Shown piece after piece: positions 7,110 to 17,337 of a DNA stretch of 64,000 nucleotides. The number at the start of each line of letters is the position of its first letter. Position 1 is the first letter of the stretch. The notes beneath the pieces are model-generated. The model searched no databases. It was not told the origin of the DNA and was given only the letters and a program-made list of their open reading frames with translations. The stretch is from assembly GCF_004770745.1 (NCBI RefSeq), contig NZ_RQGD01000009.1, positions 1-64,000 of the forward strand. The letters are read 5' to 3'. The stretch is from Leptospira ognonensis. GTDB taxonomy: Bacteria; Spirochaetota; Leptospiria; Leptospirales; Leptospiraceae. The position numbers and the translations under genes are program-made.

Positions 7110-8575
7110 ACCTTCCCAACGAGAAATTGTAAGATAGCAGAAGCAGAAGGATATGTTTCGGGCATCTCACGAGTCCCTTCCAAAAACGAGAGAGTGTAGT
7201 AAACGGATTGGGGGATGGTATACCCAATCGATAAAAATCTGGCAAGAATTCCAACCAATAGATCGCCAGATCCCATCGTGGCAAGGGCTGCATTGGGTGC
7301 CTCCCAAACATAACATGCTCCCGTATCTGTCATAAGCATACTCACATGAGATTTAAACAGGACATGTACTTTCTGGTCTAAACAAAATTGCAAGCAGGCA
7401 TCATAGGCGGACTGAACAGAGTTGCATTTGATTCCCGTAAGTCTTTGGAATTCTCCCGCATGCGGTGTCAGGATGAGATTCCCCTTTGGAAGTGGAGTGC
7501 CCTTTTCAGGAATGGCACCCGCATCCAAAACCAAGGTTTGGTCTGGTCTCAAAGTAAGTTGGGTTAGAAACTCAGGATACTTGGAGAGTCCGGGTCCCAC
7601 TGCGATCACTTTTGCTTTTTGAAAGAAAGGATCAGAAGCAATCGCTTTCCCGGAATCCACCTGAATCATTCGGGACGGATCTGATTGTAAAATGAGGTCT
7701 CTGGTACTTGTGACAGGAGTAAAGAGTTTTGAAATTCCTCCGCCTAAACTATGAAATGCGGAACTAGAAAGCATAAGAGCTCCTGCCATCGACTCATCGC
7801 CACCAAAAAAAATCGCAGAACCAGCACTGTACTTATGATCCGTATGTTTGCGTTTTACCAGTGGCAGGACTTCCTCAAATTCCATTTTTTCAAAATAATA
7901 ACGATTCGAAAAAGAATCTTTGCTCTTATGCGACCGGGTCGGGAAGCCGATGCTTTCATAGTATCTGGGAACGATTTTGTCACCTAACGTAAATCCCACA
8001 TTTTCCCATTTTCGGGTTCCCAATTCTTCGATGGAGTCGGCTTCCACATAATTGGTCGGCTGATCGATTACAAAGCCAGAGGCGCTATCCAAGGATAGTT
8101 TATAAAAAAATAAGTTAGAAGCATTGATCCATTGGATGAGCTTCGTTAGCTCTATGGATAGCTCATCTTTAAACCCAGTTCCGAGTATAGCATCCACAAG
8201 CAGAAGAGAACCCGACTCTGCATGCTTTCCGAACTCATCGATTTCCGAAAGGGAATGCATTGGGATTTCCGCTGTTTCGCACAGAGTGGCAAAAAATAGG
8301 GCATCGTTTCGTTTCGGTCTGCCTGTTTGAAAGACTCTTACAGGCACTCCTTCTTCAAAAAGGATATTGGCGAGTGCGTATCCATCTCCGCCATTTCCTC
8401 CCGTTCCTGCAAAGATCCAGATCTCCTCGGCTGTAGACCAAAGGTCTTCGTTAGCATGAAACACGGCAAGTGCTGCCATACCCATGAGAGTTGTCTCCGG
8501 ATAGCCAAGTTTTTCATGAGCAAGCAGGTCGAGGGCTCTTGCTTCTTCATTCGTATAGAGTGGGTAAACTTTCAT
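7106..8575 (-). CDS. nnr: bifunctional NAD(P)H-hydrate repair enzyme (epimerase/dehydratase)
   Basis: A 489-residue fusion that repairs hydrated NADH and NADPH. The N-terminal YjeF_N epimerase domain (residues ~1-215) has the GTGGNGGDGY nucleotide loop. The C-terminal ribokinase-like dehydratase domain (~225-480) has LTPHAGEFQRLTG and the catalytic TMGSGDLLVG motif near residue 435. Length is as in the E. coli fused enzyme. It starts two bases downstream of the lipoprotein gene stop and overlaps the following membrane protein, so it lies in a three-gene minus-strand operon. Confidence 0.95.
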   Translation of the reverse strand: MKVYPLYTNEEARALDLLAHEKLGYPETTLMGMAALAVFHANEDLWSTAEEIWIFAGTGGNGGDGYALANILFEEGVPVRVFQTGRPKRNDALFFATLCETAEIPMHSLSEIDEFGKHAESGSLLLVDAILGTGFKDELSIELTKLIQWINASNLFFYKLSLDSASGFVIDQPTNYVEADSIEELGTRKWENVGFTLGDKIVPRYYESIGFPTRSHKSKDSFSNRYYFEKMEFEEVLPLVKRKHTDHKYSAGSAIFFGGDESMAGALMLSSSAFHSLGGGISKLFTPVTSTRDLILQSDPSRMIQVDSGKAIASDPFFQKAKVIAVGPGLSKYPEFLTQLTLRPDQTLVLDAGAIPEKGTPLPKGNLILTPHAGEFQRLTGIKCNSVQSAYDACLQFCLDQKVHVLFKSHVSMLMTDTGACYVWEAPNAALATMGSGDLLVGILARFLSIGYTIPQSVYYTLSFLEGTREMPETYPSASAILQFLVGKV

Positions 8576-9682
8576 CTAAATCCAGCGGTACACTTCGAGT
8601 GCACCCGCACGAATGCGAATCGAATAGATATTATCATCAGCGTCAGTATAGGTTTCACGCCACTGCCCACGAGGAGGTTCAAACGGAAGGCGTTTGTTGT
8701 TGATGTGATTTCCTTCGCGATCGTGAACTTGTAACCGAATCGAAGTGCCTTGGTCTTCTGTTTCCCAAACATAAAATTCGTTATTGGATCTTATCGAAAA
8801 TAAAATCTCCGAAGGGTCCTGGATTTCTTTGACAAATTCATCCTCAGGGCCACCAAACGTATAACGAAAGATCTTTCGGTATTTGAATCGTTTGTCTTTT
8901 TTGGAAAAGAAACTAAAAGAGGCGAGCACATACTCTCCTTCTGGATGTGGCAGGATGCGATCGAGTGTAATGTCAAAGTCCTTTGCTTCAGGGCTTGTGA
9001 ATACAGGCAGAGCTGATTCACGGATGTTTCCTTTCAATTCCCCTTCATCAAAATACGATAGTCGCATTTCCTCTGCAATACGATGGTAAACAAACAACTT
9101 ATCACCTTCGCCTGCAATGATGGATTCAATATAACGGAAAGGCTCCGAATTTTTCCCCGAAGCCCCGAGCATAAATTTAACCACACCTTTCTGTGAAATT
9201 TGGACCAGAAAGGAGGGCAGGACCGCTGCACCCGAAGTGGAAAAGGTGCCGCTATAAGATTTATACAAGTTTTCCTGTCCTGGGGGGACTTCGAGTCCCT
9301 TGGAGGAGATTCGATTTTGTACAACCAAATCTCCATCTTCCGTGAGTGCCACAATCCCAATCCCGCCAAAACGAAATGGGTAATGCGGAATCCCAGAAAT
9401 CGACTTAAAATCTGGATTCCCAAGGCTTGCTTCGAGTCGTCCATTGCGGTCAAAGAGTTTGATGATGGATTGTCTGGTATCTGCCAGGGCAATCACATTG
9501 CCTGTGACAGGAAGGGTGAGGGGAACATTGGTCAAGACCTGATTGACAACGACTCCTTCCCAGGTATCGGGTGTGGAACCTAGGGGGATTCGAAAAAGGA
9601 GATCATTTTTTAGGTTGTCCACGCGGAACCGGAGACAGGCAGTGAGGGTGAGAGGCAGTAAAAGGAGGATGATGAGTCGCAT
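8576..9682 (-). CDS. putative lipoprotein with propeller-like repeats
   Basis: A 368-residue protein starting at the ATG at 9682 (MRLIILLLLPLTLTAC), with GGAAGG upstream; the longer frame to 9766 is not needed. The lipobox LTAC predicts lipidation at Cys16. The mature part has recurring segments of the type ...DGDLVVQN..., ...EGEYVLASF... and ...DADDNIYSIR..., as in NHL/WD-like beta-propellers. It stands divergently from the rimP operon and shares that intergenic region. Function is unknown; surface or periplasmic exposure is likely. Confidence 0.8.
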   Translation of the reverse strand: MRLIILLLLPLTLTACLRFRVDNLKNDLLFRIPLGSTPDTWEGVVVNQVLTNVPLTLPVTGNVIALADTRQSIIKLFDRNGRLEASLGNPDFKSISGIPHYPFRFGGIGIVALTEDGDLVVQNRISSKGLEVPPGQENLYKSYSGTFSTSGAAVLPSFLVQISQKGVVKFMLGASGKNSEPFRYIESIIAGEGDKLFVYHRIAEEMRLSYFDEGELKGNIRESALPVFTSPEAKDFDITLDRILPHPEGEYVLASFSFFSKKDKRFKYRKIFRYTFGGPEDEFVKEIQDPSEILFSIRSNNEFYVWETEDQGTSIRLQVHDREGNHINNKRLPFEPPRGQWRETYTDADDNIYSIRIRAGALEVYRWI

Positions 9683-9737
9683 AGACAACCTTCCATTCCC
9701 TATTTTTTTATTTACAGCACAACTCGGTTTTCCTAAC

Positions 9738-9766
9738 TTGACAGGTGTCGTGTTATTTTTTAACAT
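9738..9766 (+). promoter_or_regulatory. sigma-70-type promoter of the rimP-nusA-infB-rbfA operon
   Basis: TTGACA (9738-9743), a 17-base spacer and TAACAT (9761-9766). The -35 is perfect and the -10 matches four of six bases. Transcription would begin near 9773, about 45 bases upstream of the preferred rimP start. No coding requirement overlaps it once the divergent lipoprotein gene is started at 9682. Confidence 0.65.
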
Positions 9767-9817
9767 GAGTTGGGTCTCTCACTAAGAATCCTGCACAGGG
9801 ATACTTTTGGATATGGT

Positions 9818-10306
9818 TTGGTATACACCGAGGAAAACATCAGAGAAGTTTTAAATAAAATTCTCGAACCACCTCTTGCGCTTTTTTCGCTCCAAGTACA
9901 GAATCGGAAAAACCACGCCCTCATTGAGATTTCACTGGATCACCTTGAACAGAAAACTGGCGCTGTCAGTTTGTTTGATTGCGAGGAAGTATCCAAGAGA
10001 CTCAAAGAGGAGTTGGACAATTGGGGAGAAGAGTTTGACTTCACTCTCCAAGTCTCATCTAGTGGGGCTGAGCGTATGCTTCGCCTACCTGAGGACTTTG
10101 GTCGTTTTCAGGGACTTTTAGCAAAACTAGAAGTTCTCTTGGATAACGGAACATGGGACAAGCGAGTCTATCGTCTTGGGCCACGAACGGGGGACACTAT
10201 CGAGCTTACACCTTATGAAAAACGAGGTCCGAGACGAAAGGTAGTGAAACCCATTCAAAAACCTTTAAGTGAAATTCGAAAAGGAAATCTATTTTTAGAA
10301 TTATAA
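9818..10306 (+). CDS. rimP: ribosome maturation factor RimP
   Basis: A 162-residue protein needed for 30S subunit maturation. It has the N-terminal alpha/beta domain with the family motif VSSSGAERMLRLPEDFGRF (compare V-S-S-PG-x-x-R-L-x-x-x-x-x-F) and a C-terminal SH3-like domain. The frame is open from 9770, but family alignment of LVYTEENIREVL places the start at the TTG at 9818, with GGA six bases upstream; a TTG at 9770 is the alternative. It is first in the conserved rimP-nusA-infB-rbfA operon, and nusA follows after four bases. Confidence 0.9.
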   Translation: MVYTEENIREVLNKILEPPLALFSLQVQNRKNHALIEISLDHLEQKTGAVSLFDCEEVSKRLKEELDNWGEEFDFTLQVSSSGAERMLRLPEDFGRFQGLLAKLEVLLDNGTWDKRVYRLGPRTGDTIELTPYEKRGPRRKVVKPIQKPLSEIRKGNLFLEL

Positions 10307-10310
10307 ACCT

Positions 10311-11702
10311 ATGGCTACAAAACAAGTAACGAAAGAAATCGGCCTCTTTGAAGCCATCCAACAATTTTGCGCAGACAAATCGTTGGATCGCGATCTCGTA
10401 CTCGGTGTGATTCGAGACTCCCTTCTTACCGCTTACCGTAAAAAAGTAGGTTTAGAGGTCGACGCAGAAGAGCGTTGCCAAGTAGAGTTCGGACAAGAAA
10501 ACAAGAACGAGATTGTCGTCAGTGTCCTGAAAGATGTGGTGGCGGGTGAACCTCAGTCCCTTGTCGAAATTTCTTTGGCAGACGCAAAGGCACTCGATCC
10601 CAATGCCGAGGCCGGCGAAAAGATTCGCATCTTTGAAAAGCCGCAAGACCTCTCCCGAGTCCTTTCCAGCCAAGCCAAGCAGATGGTCTTCCAAAGACTC
10701 CGCGACATTGAAAAAGAAATTTTATTCGAAGAATATAAATCCAAAGAAGGGGAGTTAACACATGGTTACTTCCAACGATGGAAAAAAGATGCGATGAGCA
10801 TCGATCTGGGTAAGGTTGAGGGCATTATGCTCAAAAAAGACCAGAACCCCGGCGAAAAATACCGCCAAGGGGATCGTTTGAAAGCGATCATTTCCCGCGT
10901 GGAAATACGTCCGAGAGAGCCGATGCCGGTCATCACGCTTTCCCGCGCCTCAGGTGATTTTGTGAAAAAATTATTCGAAATGGAAATCCCAGAAGTATAT
11001 GATGGGATTGTGGAAATTCGGGATGTCGCACGCATTCCTTCTTTTCGGACCAAAGTGGTCGTCTTCACCACGAAACAAGATGTGGATCCAGTCGGAGCTT
11101 GTGTAGGGATGAAAGGGGTTCGGATCCAAGCCATCGTCAGAGAGCTTGGAAATGAAAGGATCGATATTGTTTTACATTCTGAAGAACCTAGTGTTTTTAT
11201 TGCCAACGCGATTTCGCCGGCAAAACCGGTTGAGGTGCATGTTGACAGAAAACGGGGAGATGCCTTGGTCATTGTCCCTGACGAATCCTTATCGCTCGCG
11301 ATCGGGATCAATGGGTCCAACGTAAAGCTTGTCTCCCAACTTTCTGGTTACAAGATTGACATAAAGACAGTTTCGCAATACAATCAAGAACTAGCTTCCC
11401 CTGAAGCAAGAGAGAAATTGGATCGTCTCTTCAATGCCCAACAAGAGGCAATGGAAGGCGAAGAAGAAACACAAACGAGTGAAGTAGAAGAGGAAGACGA
11501 TGCACTGACCCCTCTCACAGAAATTCCTGGTCTCACACCAAGGATCGTTGGCCTCCTAGAAGCCGGCGGAGTCAAAAACGTCGAGACTCTTTTGGATTTC
11601 AGTCCAGAAGAATTGTCAGCCATCTCCGGAATTGGCCGAACAACAGCAGATCAAATTTTAAGGTTACTGCGCGAGTCGATTGAATGGGTGGAAGAGGGCT
11701 AG
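10311..11702 (+). CDS. nusA: transcription termination/antitermination factor NusA
   Basis: A 463-residue protein that binds RNA polymerase and modulates pausing and termination. It has an N-terminal polymerase-binding domain (1-130), an S1 domain, and two KH domains including GACVGMKGVRIQAIVRELGNERIDI and IGINGSNVKLVSQLSGYKIDI. After an acidic linker comes one helix-hairpin-helix segment (LTEIPGLTPRIVGLLEAGGVKNVETLL). One C-terminal repeat rather than two makes it slightly shorter than E. coli NusA. The start at 10311 follows rimP directly. Confidence 0.97.
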   Translation: MATKQVTKEIGLFEAIQQFCADKSLDRDLVLGVIRDSLLTAYRKKVGLEVDAEERCQVEFGQENKNEIVVSVLKDVVAGEPQSLVEISLADAKALDPNAEAGEKIRIFEKPQDLSRVLSSQAKQMVFQRLRDIEKEILFEEYKSKEGELTHGYFQRWKKDAMSIDLGKVEGIMLKKDQNPGEKYRQGDRLKAIISRVEIRPREPMPVITLSRASGDFVKKLFEMEIPEVYDGIVEIRDVARIPSFRTKVVVFTTKQDVDPVGACVGMKGVRIQAIVRELGNERIDIVLHSEEPSVFIANAISPAKPVEVHVDRKRGDALVIVPDESLSLAIGINGSNVKLVSQLSGYKIDIKTVSQYNQELASPEAREKLDRLFNAQQEAMEGEEETQTSEVEEEDDALTPLTEIPGLTPRIVGLLEAGGVKNVETLLDFSPEELSAISGIGRTTADQILRLLRESIEWVEEG

Positions 11703-11718
11703 GTTAAGCAAGTAATAT

Positions 11719-14466
11719 ATGGAAGAACAAAAATCGATCAAAGAAACGCTCCAACAAGGAGCAGCTGGTGACAAGTCCAAGAAAAAGCTTGTCATCAAGA
11801 AAAAACCTGGTTCCCCCGAACCGAAAACGACCGCTTCGGCACCAGAGGTAAAAGCGAGTTCTTCTCCCTCTTCTGAAAAGAAAAAAGATTTAAATGAACT
11901 AATCCGCGAGGAAGCAAAACGCCAGGGCGGCCTTGGAGCTGGCTCAGGCTCAGGCCCACAAGCACCATCTCAAGCATCGCCGATTGTTTCTCGTCCCGAA
12001 CGAAAACGGGATGAGTCCATCGAGCAGGCAAGACCGATCGATCGGAAACCAGAATCGATCCTCTCTGGAGATACAGCATCTCCGGGGTATAGAAGCGCAG
12101 AAAATAAAAACCAAGCACAAACAGTTCCTGGCTTTTTCCGTAAGGAAGACAGAAACCCGATCGTTTCCAGACCTATTTCCAGACCTCCAGAAAACCGAGG
12201 ACCAGGACAGGGTGGCGGCGGTGGTGGTTACCAGGGCAATCGCGGTCCAGGACAGGGCGGTGGTGGGTACCAAGGCAACCGAGGTCCAGGACAAGGCGGT
12301 GGTGGGTACCAAGGCAATCGTGGCCCAGGACAAGGCGGACCGGGTGGATACCAAGGCAATCGTGGCCCAGGACAAGGCGGACCGGGTGGATACCAAGGCA
12401 ATCGTGGCCCGGGTGGACCGGGACAAGGTGGTCCTGGTGGGTACCAAGGTGGCCAAAGACCTGCGGGAAGTCGCGGCGCTCGGCCGATTGGTCAGGGTGG
12501 TCCAGGACAAGGTGGTGGTGGCCAAGGCGGCGGGATGGGAGGATCTCCTTTCGGAGGGGCTCCTGGAGCTGGTGGCGGAAATGCTTCTGGTAAAAAGAAG
12601 GCTTTTGAAAAAGACAAAGGCGGCAGAGAAGAGAAAGACGAGAACACTAAGTTTTTCAAGCAGAGCTTTCGTAAACAAAAAGCTCAGGCCGCGGCACTTG
12701 CAGCGGTTCCTAAAGAAATCTCCATTTTGGAAAACATCCAAGTGGGAGAGATTGCAAAGAAATTAAATTTAAAACCTGGTGAGATCATTTCAAAACTCAT
12801 GAAAATGGGTATGATGGTAACCATTAACAATGTGATTGATGCCGAAACGGCTTCGATTCTTGCAGATGATTACGGCTGTAAGGTGAAAATTGTTTCGCTT
12901 TATGACGAAACCGTCATCGAAGAAGAAAAAGACGCACCAGAAGATTATATCACAAGGCCACCTGTAGTTACCATCATGGGTCACGTTGACCATGGTAAAA
13001 CAAAACTCCTTGATACGATCCGCGTTTCGCGTGTCGCAGAAGGCGAGTCAGGCGGAATCACACAGCACATTGGTGCCTACCAAGTTGAGACGAGCCGCGG
13101 CCGTATCGCATTCTTGGATACACCAGGTCACGAAGCGTTTACCTCTATGAGAGCACGTGGTGCCTCAGTAACAGACATCGTAGTTCTTGTGGTAGCAGCA
13201 GATGATGGTGTGATGCCTCAAACGATAGAAGCGATCAATCACGCCAAAGAAGCGGAAGTTCCGATCATTGTGGCAATAAACAAAATTGATTTACCCGCAG
13301 CAAACGCTGAAAAGGTGAGACAAGAACTTTCAAATTATGGTCTGCAACCAGAAGAGTGGGGTGGAACGACCATTTTCTGTGAGATTTCAGCCAAAAACAA
13401 TATCGGTATCGATAAATTACTTGAGATGATTCTCATCCAAGCAGAACTTCTAGACCACAAAGCCAATCCGAAACGCCGTGCCAAAGGAACCATTGTGGAA
13501 GCCAAACTCGATCCAGGTCGTGGTCCTGTGGCAACGGTCCTCATCCAAAACGGAACCCTCCGTGTGGGAGATGCCTTTGTCGCAGGTGTACACTCTGGTC
13601 GCGTAAGAGCACTTTATAACGATCTTGGCCAGGCCATTCGCGAAGCAGGTCCATCCTTTCCAGCCCTTGTGACTGGTCTTGATGGGGTTCCTGATGCAGG
13701 AGCACCGTTTGATGTGGTGATGGAAGACAAAGAGGCTCGGGAGATTTCTCATAGCCGTCAGGAATACGAAAGGCTAGGACAGTCGAAAAATGCGGCAACT
13801 CGCGTAACACTTGATAATATGAGTGAGATCATCAAACAAGGTGCACTCAAAGAGCTCAAGGTCATCATCAAAGCTGACGTTCGGGGATCTACGGAAGCAG
13901 TCAAAGAAGCGCTTGAAAAACTTTCTACTGCTGATGTTAGATTGCACGTAATCCATGCAGGAACAGGTGCGATTGTTGATTCTGATATCATTCTAGCATC
14001 TGCTTCGAATGCGATAGTCATCGGGTTTCATACTCGTGCCAATCCGAAGACCGTTCAACTTGCTGAAAAAGAAAAAGTAGAAATCAAATACTATAGCATC
14101 ATCTACGATGTAGTGAATGAAGTGAAAGCTTCTATGGAAGGTATGCTCGAACCAGAAAAGGTCGAAAATATCATCGGTAAGGTGGAAATTCGCGATGTAT
14201 TCAAAATCTCCAAAGTGGGTAACATTGCAGGATGTATGGTTAAGTCTGGTAAGGTGACAAAAGTCGCTAGCGTTCGTGTGATCTCAAGCAAATCGGGAGA
14301 GATTATGTGGGAAGGGAAACTCAAAAACCTCAAACGCGTGAAAGACGATGTGGCTGATGTGCTTACAGGTTTCGAGTGCGGGATCTTACTCGATGGTTTC
14401 AATGATTTTGAAGTCGGAGATGAGATCGAAGTATTCGAGATTCGCGAGATTGCTCGTAAGCTCTAG
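11719..14466 (+). CDS. infB: translation initiation factor IF-2
   Basis: A 915-residue IF-2 that places initiator tRNA on the 30S subunit. The N-terminus is basic and low-complexity, with a Gly/Pro/Gln/Asn repeat at about residues 159-244 (separate entry). An IF2_N helix bundle lies near 335-385. The G domain begins around residue 415 with [26 protein letters not shown] and NKID, followed by domains II to IV. The C-terminal two thirds are conventional. It lies 16 bases after nusA and 12 before rbfA. Confidence 0.98.
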   Translation: MEEQKSIKETLQQGAAGDKSKKKLVIKKKPGSPEPKTTASAPEVKASSSPSSEKKKDLNELIREEAKRQGGLGAGSGSGPQAPSQASPIVSRPERKRDESIEQARPIDRKPESILSGDTASPGYRSAENKNQAQTVPGFFRKEDRNPIVSRPISRPPENRGPGQGGGGGGYQGNRGPGQGGGGYQGNRGPGQGGGGYQGNRGPGQGGPGGYQGNRGPGQGGPGGYQGNRGPGGPGQGGPGGYQGGQRPAGSRGARPIGQGGPGQGGGGQGGGMGGSPFGGAPGAGGGNASGKKKAFEKDKGGREEKDENTKFFKQSFRKQKAQAAALAAVPKEISILENIQVGEIAKKLNLKPGEIISKLMKMGMMVTINNVIDAETASILADDYGCKVKIVSLYDETVIEEEKDAPEDYITRPPVVTIMGHVDHGKTKLLDTIRVSRVAEGESGGITQHIGAYQVETSRGRIAFLDTPGHEAFTSMRARGASVTDIVVLVVAADDGVMPQTIEAINHAKEAEVPIIVAINKIDLPAANAEKVRQELSNYGLQPEEWGGTTIFCEISAKNNIGIDKLLEMILIQAELLDHKANPKRRAKGTIVEAKLDPGRGPVATVLIQNGTLRVGDAFVAGVHSGRVRALYNDLGQAIREAGPSFPALVTGLDGVPDAGAPFDVVMEDKEAREISHSRQEYERLGQSKNAATRVTLDNMSEIIKQGALKELKVIIKADVRGSTEAVKEALEKLSTADVRLHVIHAGTGAIVDSDIILASASNAIVIGFHTRANPKTVQLAEKEKVEIKYYSIIYDVVNEVKASMEGMLEPEKVENIIGKVEIRDVFKISKVGNIAGCMVKSGKVTKVASVRVISSKSGEIMWEGKLKNLKRVKDDVADVLTGFECGILLDGFNDFEVGDEIEVFEIREIARKL
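12194..12449 (+). repeat. in-frame Gly-rich tandem repeat inside infB
   Basis: Imperfect tandem units of 39-48 bp encode GNRGPGQGG-(G or PG)-GYQ about six times (CCGAGGTCCAGGACAAGGCG and close variants). The period is always a multiple of three, so copy-number change keeps the frame. Adjacent units at ~12320-12400 are nearly identical, suggesting recent slippage. The encoded stretch resembles the RGG/Gly-rich tails of RNA-binding proteins. Confidence 0.85.
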
Positions 14467-14478
14467 GATTAGATACCA

Positions 14479-14937
14479 ATGAATCCGATTCGAAAAAAAA
14501 AGCTCGAAGCGGAAATCCTTCGCATCCTTTCCATGGCGATCCTGGAAGGTAAAGTAAAAGACCCAAGGGTGTTTTTACCAACCTTCCATCGCATCGAAAT
14601 TACAGACGATTTAAAGAAAGCTGATATTTATTTTACGGCTCTTTGCAATAACAACGAACGTAAAAAACTGATGGCAGGACTATCAAGTTCTGCTGGTTTT
14701 TTGTCTTCCCTTGTTGGCAAACAACTCCATTTGCACACCAACCCCAGATTCTTTTTTGCTTGGGACAATAACTACATCAAATCCCTGGAAGTGATTCAGC
14801 TCATTGAAGAAGCAAAGCCAAAAACGTTATATGAGGAACTTCATCCAGGCGAAGGACAGGTCAGTTCCGCAAACGCAGAAGTGGCTTCCGATCAAGCCGC
14901 CAATGAAGAACCTGAAGATGAGCCGCCCGCTTCTTAG
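14479..14937 (+). CDS. rbfA: ribosome-binding factor A
   Basis: A 152-residue factor for late 30S maturation and cold growth. The KH-like core is visible: an early basic helix (MNPIRKKKLEAEILRILS), the VFLPTFHRIEIT strand, LKKADIYFTAL and the terminal IKSLEVIQLIEEA segment. The last ~35 residues form an acidic, Ala/Glu-rich tail beyond the usual end of the family. It closes the rimP-nusA-infB-rbfA operon and faces a convergent outer-membrane gene after six bases. Confidence 0.92.
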   Translation: MNPIRKKKLEAEILRILSMAILEGKVKDPRVFLPTFHRIEITDDLKKADIYFTALCNNNERKKLMAGLSSSAGFLSSLVGKQLHLHTNPRFFFAWDNNYIKSLEVIQLIEEAKPKTLYEELHPGEGQVSSANAEVASDQAANEEPEDEPPAS

Positions 14938-14943
14938 AAAAGT

Positions 14944-16257
14944 TTAAATCTTAATCGTATATCCGATCGAAAAAAAATAGATCGCATGTACGATGTGTTG
15001 TTGTTGGTAGTGTTGCGTAAGAGTCCGTTTCACAAATTCATTGGGAGAATTCGCGGCAATCTGATTTAGAATGAAAGCGTTTTCATACCCGAATACCTTA
15101 GAAGGATCAGTGACCCTTCCATCATTGGCATTCGTATCTGCGTAAACTCCATCGCTTGGAGTGTAAGTAACATTGTCCACGAGAGCAGGTGTGGCGCGGT
15201 ACATCATATTGGCCGCGAAAAAAAACTTCGTATAATCAAATTGGAGTCTCGGACTAATATCACTAATTCCTTTTCTTCGATCCACATTATCGTTCACATC
15301 CGCGTAGCCCATCACAATGCTCGGTGTGATTCGAAAAGCCTCTCCTTTAAAAAACTCATGACTGAGTGATAAACGGTAGTTATGTCCACCTTGGAATGCT
15401 CCATTATATTCACTAAGCATGCGATTGTTTATCGAGAACTGGGGGTTTAACCAAGAGAGAAACGGAGGTCTCCACGCAATGACCCAAAGTCCTCGCATTA
15501 CATAATTTGGGTCATTGGTGTTGATAAAAATAAATCCTGCTGAAAAGGTTCCCATTCTCGTTTCATGGTCGTACATTGCCCTCGAGAATAAGTAGTCATT
15601 TAAACCGTTTTTTTCTTTCCGCAGTTTCACGGAATTGGGATCAAATGCGAGAGTACCACTTGCGAGTGTTGCATTCACGACATTACTTTGATCCGCACCT
15701 CCAGCAGCTGTTTGAAATCTAAAATCTGCATCTGTATTAGATCTGTCAACTAACGGATTCATTACGGTAAGACCAAATTTAAAGGCTTTTGGTAAACCCA
15801 AAAGTTCAATACTCGTGGACATAAAATAAGCTTCGTATGTATCCTTATAGGCAGTCTTATTTCGTCTTGCTTGGCGTTCTCCGAATAGATCCGAACCTTG
15901 AAATGCTCCGTCGTTAGAAACAGATTGAGATAATAAAAAAGAATCCTGCGGGACTGCACTTTTTTCGGTTGGATTTTTCATCGCACCCGTAGGTATACTT
16001 TCATCCAGCGTCAGTTCGAGAGTAGGCTCACCAGGATCAGAGACAATTTTTAAAACCTTGTCTTTTTTGATGCGTGTATAGATGCCATTTTCATCTACGA
16101 ATTCGATATCGAGTTCTGTACTCCTTTCAATTGATACTTTTTCAAAAGACTTTCCGGTTTTTGTAATTACAGTAACAGAAAAAAGAGCTGAATTCGTTAG
16201 AAGCAGAAAGAAAGCTCCGATGAGAAACCGAACCAGTTTGGGAATCATTACCATCAT
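14944..16257 (-). CDS. putative outer-membrane beta-barrel protein
   Basis: A 437-residue protein with a signal peptide (IGAFFLLLTNSALFS). An N-terminal segment resembles a small beta domain (VTVITKTGKSFEKVSIERS). A low-complexity linker follows. From about residue 130 there are alternating amphipathic strands rich in Phe, Tyr, Asn and Gly, ending in FFSIGYTIKI, a plausible barrel-assembly signal. Several ATGs lie close together (16257, 16254, 16248) after AAAGGG. No specific family is recognised; a spirochaetal porin-like protein is a reasonable guess. Confidence 0.8.
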   Translation of the reverse strand: MMVMIPKLVRFLIGAFFLLLTNSALFSVTVITKTGKSFEKVSIERSTELDIEFVDENGIYTRIKKDKVLKIVSDPGEPTLELTLDESIPTGAMKNPTEKSAVPQDSFLLSQSVSNDGAFQGSDLFGERQARRNKTAYKDTYEAYFMSTSIELLGLPKAFKFGLTVMNPLVDRSNTDADFRFQTAAGGADQSNVVNATLASGTLAFDPNSVKLRKEKNGLNDYLFSRAMYDHETRMGTFSAGFIFINTNDPNYVMRGLWVIAWRPPFLSWLNPQFSINNRMLSEYNGAFQGGHNYRLSLSHEFFKGEAFRITPSIVMGYADVNDNVDRRKGISDISPRLQFDYTKFFFAANMMYRATPALVDNVTYTPSDGVYADTNANDGRVTDPSKVFGYENAFILNQIAANSPNEFVKRTLTQHYQQQHIVHAIYFFSIGYTIKI

Positions 16258-16356
16258 TACCCTTTAGACAGTTTTTTTGGCAAGTTGCATTGGGCAATTG
16301 TGGGGAATGCGATTTCTTAAGGTTGCTTTTTTGGCTTTCAAATTCTAGCATTCTTT

Positions 16357-16362
16357 TATACT
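16357..16362 (+). promoter_or_regulatory. possible -10 element for truB-rpsO-pnp
   Basis: TATACT lies 11 bases before the truB ATG, with only a weak -35 (CTTTCA, 16-base spacing). No ribosome site precedes that ATG. If the element is real, the transcript would start about five bases before the ATG and be nearly leaderless. Weak, single-motif evidence. Confidence 0.3.
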
Positions 16363-16373
16363 CAATCGACTGT

Positions 16374-17312
16374 ATGCCCTCACAAAAGCCCAGCTCAGGA
16401 TATCTGTTTGTCAATAAAACACCCGGACTCACTTCTTCGGATGTGGTCATTCGTTTGAAGAAGAAATTTCATTTAGATTCCATCGGGCATACAGGAACTT
16501 TGGACCGGTTTGCCGAAGGTTTACTCATACTCCCATTTGGTGATTATACCGCCTTTTCTCAGTTATTCCTTGGAGAAGACAAGACCTATTATGCAGAAGT
16601 AGAGCTGGGAAAAAAAACGGATTCGGGAGACCTCGATGGAGTAGTGAGTGAGAAGTGGACAGAAGAGCAAACTAGCAATCGGAAAAAAGAACTCCACTGG
16701 TCGGCACAATTTTTGGTTCAGGAACTTGCAGAGCTTTTAGGCTGGAAAGTCCAAAAAGCTCCAAAGATCTCCGCGTTAAAAGTCGACGGAAAACGCCAAT
16801 CTGACCAAGTGCGTAGCGGTAAGGATGTAAAGGAAAAAGAAAGACCGATACGCATCGAGAGGGTTTGGGATGTGAGTTTCAGCGAAGATCGGTTTTGCTT
16901 CCGCATCCATGTCAGCTCGGGCACGTACATTCGAAAAATCGTTCTCGATTTGGCAGAAAAATGGGGACTGCCGCTGGTCTTAACCAGACTTGTCCGAGAA
17001 TCGATAGGAAAGTGGACCCTTCTCGGTGCAAAGACGTATATGGAAACAGAGATCCAGGATGCAAAGAGATGGCAGGATGTGCTTGTACTTCCCGCCAGGC
17101 GGGTGAACGCTGATGAGAAAAAGGCAGTGATCCATGGAGGGTATGTTTGGGATAAGCTGCCGAAAGCCGATGAAACAGGGTTTTACTTTTTGGAAGAAGG
17201 AACAGACGAAATCGTTGCTTGGTGTGTCTACCAGGGTAGGTCGTCTCATTTGCCTTACCGGTACAGCAAAGTATTTTTTAATCCTACCGCAAAAATTATG
17301 TTTTCTATTTGA
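16374..17312 (+). CDS. truB: tRNA pseudouridine(55) synthase TruB
   Basis: A 312-residue enzyme that makes pseudouridine-55 in the tRNA T loop. The catalytic Asp lies in [14 protein letters not shown] near residue 42. Other family motifs include the N-terminal [22 protein letters not shown]-type [13 protein letters not shown] and the later [19 protein letters not shown]. The ATG at 16374 ([10 protein letters not shown]) gives normal family length; the frame stays open upstream to 16290. rpsO follows after 25 bases, the usual truB-rpsO-pnp order. Confidence 0.93.
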   Translation: MPSQKPSSGYLFVNKTPGLTSSDVVIRLKKKFHLDSIGHTGTLDRFAEGLLILPFGDYTAFSQLFLGEDKTYYAEVELGKKTDSGDLDGVVSEKWTEEQTSNRKKELHWSAQFLVQELAELLGWKVQKAPKISALKVDGKRQSDQVRSGKDVKEKERPIRIERVWDVSFSEDRFCFRIHVSSGTYIRKIVLDLAEKWGLPLVLTRLVRESIGKWTLLGAKTYMETEIQDAKRWQDVLVLPARRVNADEKKAVIHGGYVWDKLPKADETGFYFLEEGTDEIVAWCVYQGRSSHLPYRYSKVFFNPTAKIMFSI

Positions 17313-17337
17313 AGCCTTCACAGATTTTGGAAGAAAT

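Noticed and set aside
11933..12766. Long open frames on both strands over the infB Gly-rich repeat
   Set aside because: They are caused by the GC-rich repeat composition of infB; the products are low-complexity and have no start signals.
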